Below, in pieces: positions 57,145-64,000 of a stretch of 64,000 nucleotides of DNA (positions are counted from its first letter, which is position 1; each line of letters starts with the position of its first letter). This stretch comes from an uncultured Pelagibacteraceae bacterium (GTDB lineage: Bacteria; Pseudomonadota; Alphaproteobacteria; Pelagibacterales; Pelagibacteraceae). The translations under genes and the position numbers were made by a program. Below the pieces are notes generated by a model, which saw nothing but the letters and a program-made list of their open reading frames with translations, made no database searches and was not told the origin of the DNA. The DNA lies in NCBI GenBank assembly GCA_902555275.1, contig CACDRY010000001.1, positions 62,001 to 126,000 on the forward strand, given 5' to 3'.

Positions 57145-59008
57145 TTTTTTTTACAATGCTTAATATCCCACCAAAGGAAATTAATATTATTGATATCCAA
57201 ATCCATATCATGAACGGTTTTATTTGATACCTAACATTATAAAATCCATCATTTTTTAATATATTAAACACTAAAAAATTATCTGAATATAATGTTGACT
57301 CAATATCAGCTTCACTAGTTATTGTCTGTGGCTGATCATAAACTCTAATTTCTGGTTTTAAATTAATTGAAGTATTTTTATCTGTTATCTTAAAATTTGC
57401 TTGAAGAGATTGATAATTTTTACTTTCATCAATTATGAGACTTTCGAAGTTTATTGTTTTATTTAAAAATTTTCTTTCATCACCAACTTTCATATTAGAT
57501 GAATATTCTTTAGCAAGAACCCCATTGACTAAAACACTTAAAATAAACAAACTAAAACCAAAATGAGATATTTTTTGAGATAAGTTTGTTTTTTTTGCTG
57601 AAAAATCTCTAATTGTTATGAAGAAAAGAAAAAAGCTTGCTATAAAAAGTGGGAGTGAAAATAAATAAGAAACTCCAACCCTTTTTAAAAAAATAAAAGA
57701 TATAATTATTGATAAAATAAAAAATAAAAGTTGCTGCAGATTAATTCTATTTGTTTTATCTTTTATCCAACTAAAATTTGGTCCAATTGCCATAAAAATT
57801 AGAAAAGGAATCATAAAAGGTACAATTAGTTTATGATAAAAGGGAGGACCGACTGAAATTTTATCATTATTTAATACTTCTAGAAATATTGGATACACTG
57901 TACCAATTAAAACAACTGATAAAAAAAACATCATGAACAAGTTATTGACTAAAACAGCTGTTTCTTTACTAACAATATAAGTTTTTGCAAAATTGTTTTT
58001 GATTTTGTTTTGATAAAAAAAATAAATAAAAATAGACAACGTAATTAATATAAATAAAAAACAAAGAATAAAAACACCCCTTGAAGGATCATTTGCAAAA
58101 GTATGGATTGAATTTAAAATACCAGATCTAACGAGAAACGTTCCACTCATGCTTAATGAAAAAGTTGTAATTGATAAAATTACTGCCCAAGAATGAAACA
58201 TCTCTCTTTTTTCTAAAATTAAAATAGTATGAAATAGAGCTGTTAAACAAAACCATGGCATGAGGGATACGTTTTCAACTGGATCCCAAAACCAAAAACC
58301 TCCCCATCCTAATTCATAATAAGCCCATATAGATCCCAATAAAATTCCAATAGATAAAAAAATCCATGAAATTAGTACCCAATCCTTTATATGCTTTGCC
58401 CATATTTTATTAACGGAACCTGATATTAGGGCTGCGAGTGAAGAGGAAAAAATAATAGATGTTCCTACATATCCTAAATATAATATTGGTGGATGAATTG
58501 CTAATGCGGGGTCTTGAAGTATTGGATTTAAACCAGTTCCCTCGTTTGGAATTGGAAATAAATTCATAAAAGGATTTGAAGTAAAAAGAATAAATAACAA
58601 AAATCCTAAAATTATTATTTCCTGAAAAAATATAGTTAGAATCCTATATTTGTTTGAAAGATTTTTTGAAGTAATTGTAAAAATTAATAAAAAAATTGAC
58701 AATACTAATAACCAAAGAAGTAAACTTCCCTCATGGTTTCCCCATGTTCCTGAAATTTTATAGAATAAAGGTTTAGAGGTATGTGAATTATTATAAACTG
58801 TCTCATTACTAAAATCTGAGATTATAAAAGCTATTATAAGAGCGATGAAACTTATTATAATCATTAATGATTGAATAGAAATTAGTGAGAAAATTCTTCC
58901 ACTAACATTTATATTATTTCGATTTAATAATATTGGAGATTGAACGATTATTAAAATTGACGACAGTAAAGCAATATAAAGTGAATAGTTTCCAATTTGG
59001 TTAAGCAT
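57137..59008 (-). CDS. ccmF: Heme lyase CcmF
   Basis: WGNHEGSLLLW and GWGGFWFWDPVENVSLMPW WWD-domain motifs. Confidence 0.96.
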   Translation of the reverse strand: MLNQIGNYSLYIALLSSILIIVQSPILLNRNNINVSGRIFSLISIQSLMIIISFIALIIAFIISDFSNETVYNNSHTSKPLFYKISGTWGNHEGSLLLWLLVLSIFLLIFTITSKNLSNKYRILTIFFQEIIILGFLLFILFTSNPFMNLFPIPNEGTGLNPILQDPALAIHPPILYLGYVGTSIIFSSSLAALISGSVNKIWAKHIKDWVLISWIFLSIGILLGSIWAYYELGWGGFWFWDPVENVSLMPWFCLTALFHTILILEKREMFHSWAVILSITTFSLSMSGTFLVRSGILNSIHTFANDPSRGVFILCFLFILITLSIFIYFFYQNKIKNNFAKTYIVSKETAVLVNNLFMMFFLSVVLIGTVYPIFLEVLNNDKISVGPPFYHKLIVPFMIPFLIFMAIGPNFSWIKDKTNRINLQQLLFFILSIIISFIFLKRVGVSYLFSLPLFIASFFLFFITIRDFSAKKTNLSQKISHFGFSLFILSVLVNGVLAKEYSSNMKVGDERKFLNKTINFESLIIDESKNYQSLQANFKITDKNTSINLKPEIRVYDQPQTITSEADIESTLYSDNFLVFNILKNDGFYNVRYQIKPFMIWIWISIILISFGGILSIVKKNG

Positions 59009-59430
59009 TAATTACTCTCTTTTATTGCCTCTTCCACTTCAGGTGGCATGTAATTTTCATCGTGTTTTGCTAAAATTTTAACAGCAGTAAAAAAATTACG
59101 ATCTTTTAAAAAACCCTCGGCTACAACTCCTTTTCCCTCCTCAAATAAATTTGGAACGGAGCCGCTGTAGTTTACGATTAATTCATTTTTAAAGTCAGTG
59201 ATTACAAAGTTAACTTCTGACTGATTAACATTAATTGATTTTTCTTTAACCATCCCACCAACCCTTATTTTTTTTGATGTCAGCTCTGTTAAATCTTTTA
59301 TTTCAGTAGGTGATTTAAAATAAACAACGTTTTCCTCAAGAGATTTAAAAACTAAAAAAACAATTAGGATTAATGAAAAGAATATAGATAGTATAAAGAT
59401 GGCTCTTAATTTAACTTTTTTACCATACAT
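59008..59430 (-). CDS. ccmE: Heme chaperone CcmE
   Basis: C-terminal [13 protein letters not shown] heme-binding His motif. Confidence 0.96.
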   Translation of the reverse strand: MYGKKVKLRAIFILSIFFSLILIVFLVFKSLEENVVYFKSPTEIKDLTELTSKKIRVGGMVKEKSINVNQSEVNFVITDFKNELIVNYSGSVPNLFEEGKGVVAEGFLKDRNFFTAVKILAKHDENYMPPEVEEAIKESN

Positions 59431-59441
59431 GAAAATAAAGG

Positions 59442-59675
59442 TTAAATTTTAGATACAGATGAAGTAGCTAGTATTTCTTTATATGTCTCTTGTTTTTTTG
59501 CTATTTCAATTTTATCAGTATCTAAATTTTCAAAACGAGCCCTAAATTTCTTTTGCTCTTTAACAAGTTGAATTTTGATTACTGAATATAAAATACAGAA
59601 ACAAGAAAGAGTAAATGCAAAAGAAGACCATACATAGAGACCATATCCATTCATGTATAAAACATCGTTAATCAT
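59442..59675 (-). CDS. ccmD: Heme exporter protein CcmD
   Basis: Small single-TM protein ([15 protein letters not shown]) between ccmC and ccmE. Confidence 0.85.
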   Translation of the reverse strand: MINDVLYMNGYGLYVWSSFAFTLSCFCILYSVIKIQLVKEQKKFRARFENLDTDKIEIAKKQETYKEILATSSVSKI

Positions 59676-60379
59676 AATCTATCTAATCCTTTGTTTTTTA
59701 TTTTTATCAGTTCTGTATTATATTTCATCAAAAATATCAAAAGCGAAAAAAGTGCAAATGCCGCAGTCATTATACCTAAAGGTAACAACATGGATGCATG
59801 AATAGAAGTTTCTGTAAAAATATTTACTGAAGAAGGTTGGTGCAATGTTGACCACCATTCAACAGAAAATTTGATTATTGGGACATTTATTAAACCTATT
59901 ATTGCTATGTATGAACTAATCTTTACAGCTTTTTTCTCATCGTCAGTTACTCTCCAACTTAGAAGAAACATCAAATAGAAAAAAGCAAGTAATAACATAG
60001 ATGTTATTCTTGCGTCCCATGCCCACCAGGTTCCCCAAGTAGGTTTACCCCAGATAGATCCTGTAACCAAAGCAATAACATTAAAGACAAAACCAGATGG
60101 TGATAAGCTTTTTGTTATTAAAGAAAGATTCTTATTTTTAAAAACTAAAATACCAAATGATAAAACAGCAATTAAAGAAAAAATTCCAAGAGAAATCCAC
60201 GCGGCTGGGACATGTACATACATAATTCTCACTGAATCGCTTTGTTTATAGTCTTCAGGAGAAAGTATTAATGCCTCAACAAGGCCAATACTTATAATTA
60301 CTAAAAAAATAATAAATACAAACTTTTGTGTTTTATTTATTATTTTTAATAAGTTGTTTGGTTTTAAATAGTTAAACAT
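59672..60379 (-). CDS. ccmC: Heme exporter protein CcmC
   Basis: WGKPTWGTWWAWDARITSMLLL WWD motif; MYVHVPAAW. Confidence 0.96.
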   Translation of the reverse strand: MFNYLKPNNLLKIINKTQKFVFIIFLVIISIGLVEALILSPEDYKQSDSVRIMYVHVPAAWISLGIFSLIAVLSFGILVFKNKNLSLITKSLSPSGFVFNVIALVTGSIWGKPTWGTWWAWDARITSMLLLAFFYLMFLLSWRVTDDEKKAVKISSYIAIIGLINVPIIKFSVEWWSTLHQPSSVNIFTETSIHASMLLPLGIMTAAFALFSLLIFLMKYNTELIKIKNKGLDRL

Positions 60380-60430
60380 TTTCTTTTATCTATAACACAA
60401 ATTTAAATTATGAAAATTTTTCTGGTGGGT

Positions 60431-60494
60431 TATTCTGACCAAGAACACAGAGGGAGATAAAATAAATGGGATTAAAGCATCCTTGGTCAAAATA
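60431..60494 (-). ncRNA. Candidate structured RNA between hspQ and ccmC (5' leader or small RNA)
   Basis: Minus-strand RNA UAUUUUGACCAAG...CUUGGUCAGAAUA forms a 13-bp helix with one G.U wobble (C.A mismatch if read on +), enclosing ~38 nt with CUCCCUCU. Confidence 0.4.
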
Positions 60495-60561
60495 CAATTT
60501 ATTTTAGACATAATATATGACGAAGGTTTGCACGAAATGTGTTTAAATAATGTAAATTAGC

Positions 60562-60882
60562 TTAATTAGAAGGCTTAAAATAACCAGAGCCTTTTTTTCC
60601 AGAGAATATCTCGTTGATTAGAGGGTGTTTAATTGGTTCATCAGAGTCATCCACTAATAAATTTTGCTCTGAAACGTATGCTTCGTAAGTGATTTCGTCA
60701 TTTTCAGCTAACAAATGATAGAATGGTTGGTCTTTTCTAGGTCTTACGTTTTTTGGTATAGACTGATACCACTCCTCGGAATTATTAAACTCAAAATCAA
60801 CGTCATAAATTACACCCCTAAAGTCAAAGTGCTTATGTTTTACAACATCTCCAATAGAAAATTTTCCTTTTTGAATAGTCAC
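60562..60882 (-). CDS. hspQ: Heat shock protein HspQ
   Basis: FSIGDVVKHKHFDFRGVIYDVDFEF and QPFYHLLAENDE..YVSEQNL typical of HspQ/YccV. Confidence 0.92.
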   Translation of the reverse strand: MTIQKGKFSIGDVVKHKHFDFRGVIYDVDFEFNNSEEWYQSIPKNVRPRKDQPFYHLLAENDEITYEAYVSEQNLLVDDSDEPIKHPLINEIFSGKKGSGYFKPSN

Positions 60883-60959
60883 ATAATAAATATGGATATT
60901 TAAAAATAAAAATCAATAAAAAAAATATAATTGTTTTATTATTCTGCTATTATGTAGCA

Positions 60960-61511
60960 GTGAATAAATCTGTTTTAAAATTTGTTACTGATTTAGGGCC
61001 TTTGGTAATATTTTTTTATTTTTATTACAACAATGATAAAAACTTAATTGTTGCAATACCTCCACTCATAGTTGCAACAATAATAGCGGTTTTAATTATG
61101 TGGATTGTTGAAAAAACAATTCCAAAGGTACCGTTAATAAGCGGAATATTGATTACATTGTTTGGTGGTTTAACAATTTATTTTGATGATCCTATATTTA
61201 TTTACATGAAGCCAACAATTATAAATATCTTGTTTGGTCTTGCATTAATGTTTGGCAAATACTTTACAAATGAACCAGTTTTAAAAAAATTACTTGGCAA
61301 ATCTATGCCATTAAGTGATGAAGGATGGGAGATTTTAAATAAAAGATGGACGTACTTCTTTTTTGGATTAGCGATTTTAAATGAAATTATTTGGAGAACA
61401 CAATCAGAAGAATTTTGGGTTAACTTTAAAGTTTGGGGAATGTTGCCAATTACCTTTATTTTTACCGCTTTTCAAATAGGTTTAATAAACAAATACAAAC
61501 TGAATGAATAG
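60960..61511 (+). CDS. Septation protein A family (YciB/IspZ-like) inner membrane protein, GTG start
   Basis: Multi-TM; LVIFFYFYY, GWEILNKRWTYFFFGLAILNEIIWR family pattern. Confidence 0.88.
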   Translation: MNKSVLKFVTDLGPLVIFFYFYYNNDKNLIVAIPPLIVATIIAVLIMWIVEKTIPKVPLISGILITLFGGLTIYFDDPIFIYMKPTIINILFGLALMFGKYFTNEPVLKKLLGKSMPLSDEGWEILNKRWTYFFFGLAILNEIIWRTQSEEFWVNFKVWGMLPITFIFTAFQIGLINKYKLNE

Positions 61512-61839
61512 AAATTTAAAATTAGTAGTAAATAATACTAATAAAGATGAAGATAAAAAACTTTTTTTTGAAAGAAATGAGCTAAAAATAATATTAGATC
61601 TTTATGCAAAAATGGTTTCGTCAGGTAATTGGAAAGATTATGGCTTATCGATTTCCGGTAAACAAGTAAGTTTCAGTGTTTTTAAAAATGCTGCTGAAAA
61701 AGCTATATATAAAATTTGTAAAAACTTTAAGCCTTCAAACAAAAATCTTAAATATTTAATTACAGATACTAATGGTAAAATACTAAAAAACTCCTACGAT
61801 CTTAAGATACTCTTGAGAGTTGATTGGAAAAAAATTTAG
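61504..61839 (+). CDS. DUF2794 family protein
   Basis: FERNELKIILDLYAKMVSSGNWKDYGLSI resembles alphaproteobacterial DUF2794. Confidence 0.8.
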   Translation: MNRNLKLVVNNTNKDEDKKLFFERNELKIILDLYAKMVSSGNWKDYGLSISGKQVSFSVFKNAAEKAIYKICKNFKPSNKNLKYLITDTNGKILKNSYDLKILLRVDWKKI

Positions 61840-61842
61840 CTT

Positions 61843-62601
61843 TTATCTTCTTTGACCGAATAATCTCAAAAGCATTATAAATAAATTTATAAAATCTAAA
61901 TATAAAGTTAGTGCTCCCATAACAGCTTTTTTACCCATTAACTCACCGCTGTCAGAGGCAGCATACATGTTTTTAATTTTTTGTGTATCGTATGCCGTTA
62001 AGCCAACAAATACTAAAACACCTATTATTGATATTGCAAAATACATCATTGATGATTTTAAGAATATATTTACCACTGATGCAATTATAATTCCTATTAA
62101 ACCCATCATTAAAAAAGATCCCATCTTAGTTAAATCTCTTTTTGTTGTATAACCATAAATACTCATTGCTCCAAATGTTGCTGAAGAAATAAAGAATACT
62201 CTTGTTACACTTAAACCTGTGTAAACTAGTAATATTGAAGAAAGAGATAATCCCATTAATGCAGCAAATACCCAAAAAGTTGTTTGAGCTCTTGAAGCAC
62301 TCATTTTATTAATTCCAAAACTCATATAAAAAACAATTCCTAATGGGGCTAACATTACAATCCATTTTAAACCTGATAAATAAATTGCATTTCCAAATTC
62401 TGTTAATCCAACAATTGCTCCATTTGGATCTGTTACAACAGACATTTTAAATGATAAAAGTGCGATTATTCCAGTAAGCAAAACACCAGTTGCCATATAG
62501 TTGTAAACTTTAAGCATGTAGGCTCTTAAGCCTTCATCCGTAACTACAGTTTGTTTGGCTGTTGATGCTTTATTTAAAATATTATCTTTATTGAATTCCA
62601 T
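61843..62601 (-). CDS. Bax inhibitor-1 / YccA-YbhL family membrane protein
   Basis: 7-TM protein with GLTAYDTQKIKNMY and LYLDFINLFIMLLRLFGQRR. Confidence 0.93.
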   Translation of the reverse strand: MEFNKDNILNKASTAKQTVVTDEGLRAYMLKVYNYMATGVLLTGIIALLSFKMSVVTDPNGAIVGLTEFGNAIYLSGLKWIVMLAPLGIVFYMSFGINKMSASRAQTTFWVFAALMGLSLSSILLVYTGLSVTRVFFISSATFGAMSIYGYTTKRDLTKMGSFLMMGLIGIIIASVVNIFLKSSMMYFAISIIGVLVFVGLTAYDTQKIKNMYAASDSGELMGKKAVMGALTLYLDFINLFIMLLRLFGQRR

Positions 62602-62671
62602 ATTATTTATATAAGATTTTTTTTTAAGATTTTCAAGTCGTCAAAATAAATGTAACAAATACTACATAAGT

Positions 62672-63706
62672 ATGAATTATAAAAAACTAGGAAATACAGA
62701 CCTAAATGTGAGTACAATTTGTCTTGGGACAATGACTTGGGGTGAACAAAATACCCAAAATGAGGCATTTGAACAAATGGATTACTCTTTAGATAATGGA
62801 GTAAATTTTTGGGATACGGCAGAGTTGTATGCCGTGCCCCCGAAAGCAGAAACATATGGTCATACTGAAAGTATTATTGGTAATTGGTTTGAAAAAACAA
62901 AAAAAAGAAAAGACGTAATACTGGCGTCAAAAGTGGGTGGTCCTAGCAGAAAATATATGAGAAATGGAGAAAATAGTTTTACTGGCAAAAACTTAGAGAA
63001 TGCTCTTCATGGAAGTCTAAAGAGATTAAAAACTGATTATATTGATCTTTATCAACTACATTGGCCTGAAAGAAACGTGAATAACTTTGGAAGATTGGGT
63101 TACGAGCACAAAGAAAATGACTGGAATAAATTTGAAGATGTTTTGGAAAATTTAAAAAAATTTATTGAGGAAGGCAAAATTAGGTATGTTGGTTTGTCAA
63201 ATGAAACTCCATGGGGAGTTATGAATTATCTTCAACTTTCTAAAGATAGAGATTTACCAAGAATGATGTCAATTCAAAATCCATACAGTTTATTAAATAG
63301 GTCTTATGAAGTTGGTTTAGCAGAAGTATCTATAAGAGAAAATATAGGATGTTTATCTTATTCACCTTTAGCCAGTGGTTATTTAACAGGCAAATATAGA
63401 AATAAAAAATTTCCAAAAGGATCAAGAATGGAAAGAGATTTTGATTTTTGGACAAGATATAGAAAACCAAATATGGAAGAGGCTGTTGAAGATTATTACA
63501 AAATTAGTCAAAAATTTGACCTTGATATGAGTCAAATGTCTATAAAATTCTGTGAAGTTCAAGACTTTATGACTAGTGTAATTATTGGAGCAACAACTAT
63601 GGAGCAGTTGAAAACTAACGTAGAAAGTGTAAAAGTGAATCTTGATAGTGAAGTAATAAAAGAAATTAATAATGTACAAAAAAAATATCCAAATCCATGT
63701 CCATAA
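62672..63706 (+). CDS. Aldo/keto reductase (Tas-like)
   Basis: LGNTDLNVSTICLGTMTWGEQN; FWDTAELYAVPP; YIDLYQLHWPER. Confidence 0.92.
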   Translation: MNYKKLGNTDLNVSTICLGTMTWGEQNTQNEAFEQMDYSLDNGVNFWDTAELYAVPPKAETYGHTESIIGNWFEKTKKRKDVILASKVGGPSRKYMRNGENSFTGKNLENALHGSLKRLKTDYIDLYQLHWPERNVNNFGRLGYEHKENDWNKFEDVLENLKKFIEEGKIRYVGLSNETPWGVMNYLQLSKDRDLPRMMSIQNPYSLLNRSYEVGLAEVSIRENIGCLSYSPLASGYLTGKYRNKKFPKGSRMERDFDFWTRYRKPNMEEAVEDYYKISQKFDLDMSQMSIKFCEVQDFMTSVIIGATTMEQLKTNVESVKVNLDSEVIKEINNVQKKYPNPCP

Positions 63707-64000
63707 TTAAAAAATTATTTTTAAAAACACTTATATTGACAGTATTTCTAATGACATCTGTCCAGTCAGAAGACTTAACAAAATTAGGAACTTTTAAAGA
63801 TTGGAATGCTGTTGCAGTTTTTAATGAAACTGGAAAAATCTGTTTTGCTTATTCTATACCAGTAAGCCAGTCTCCTAAGGCAAGCAATAGAAAAGCAAGA
63901 TTATTTGTATCCTTTAGACCTGAAGATAAGATTTCTGATGAAGTGAGCATAACATCTGGTTACGATTTTAATCCACAAAACGCAATTTTAGCTACATCGG
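63697..64000 (+). CDS. Invasion-associated locus B (IalB)-like secreted protein, 3' truncated by window edge
   Basis: Translation from ATG at 63697: MSIIKKLFLKTLILTVFLMTSVQSEDLTKLGTFKDWNAVAVFNETGKICFAYSIPVSQSPKASNRKARLFVSFRPEDKISDEVSITSGYDF...; absent from the ORF track because it runs off the end. Confidence 0.75.
   Translation, partial: MSIIKKLFLKTLILTVFLMTSVQSEDLTKLGTFKDWNAVAVFNETGKICFAYSIPVSQSPKASNRKARLFVSFRPEDKISDEVSITSGYDFNPQNAILATS

Noticed and set aside
60380-60561. hspQ-ccmC spacer considered as 6S RNA
   Set aside because: Too short, with a single 13-bp helix and no long double-stranded rod with a central bubble that I could identify.

Overview
AT-rich 64 kb bacterial chromosomal window. 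Gene content and order strongly resemble a SAR11 / Pelagibacterales alphaproteobacterium; this is inferred from protein motifs and synteny, with no database search run. It is almost entirely protein coding with very short intergenic gaps. I recognise no rRNA, tRNA, CRISPR, prophage or transposon. Main blocks are: proA(3' end)-nadD-rsfS-ctpA-rppH; atpHAGDC; priA; a TPR/sulfotransferase pair; a TCA block (lpdA-sucBADC-mdh-mmsA-sdhBADC); asd; DMSP demethylation genes (dmdA and likely dmdB, dmdC); leuBDC; ffh-rpsP-trmD-rplS; dapF-ftsY; a region of GGT, oxalyl-CoA-synthetase-like, KPR-like, TRAP transporter and 2-hydroxyacid oxidoreductase genes; a PagL-like protein; ccmCDEFGH; hspQ; a septation-protein-A-like gene; a BI-1 family gene; an aldo/keto reductase; and a partial IalB-like gene. 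Most notable observations: (1) atpG is out of frame at its 5' end by exactly one base in a poly-A tract; (2) a TPR-sulfotransferase gene is split by one base in an A9 tract; (3) a multi-hairpin RNA candidate with a GNRA loop and mutually exclusive pairings lies directly upstream of ffh; (4) a 13-bp long-range RNA helix enclosing a C/U-rich loop lies between hspQ and ccmC; (5) a TRAP transporter has strongly enlarged DctQ and DctM subunits, DctM carrying a ~320-aa charged coiled-coil tail, beside tandem LldD paralogs, a GlcD-like and a GyaR-like gene; (6) a shared 9-aa repeat tail occurs on ribosomal proteins S16 and L19, with rimM missing from its usual position between rpsP and trmD.
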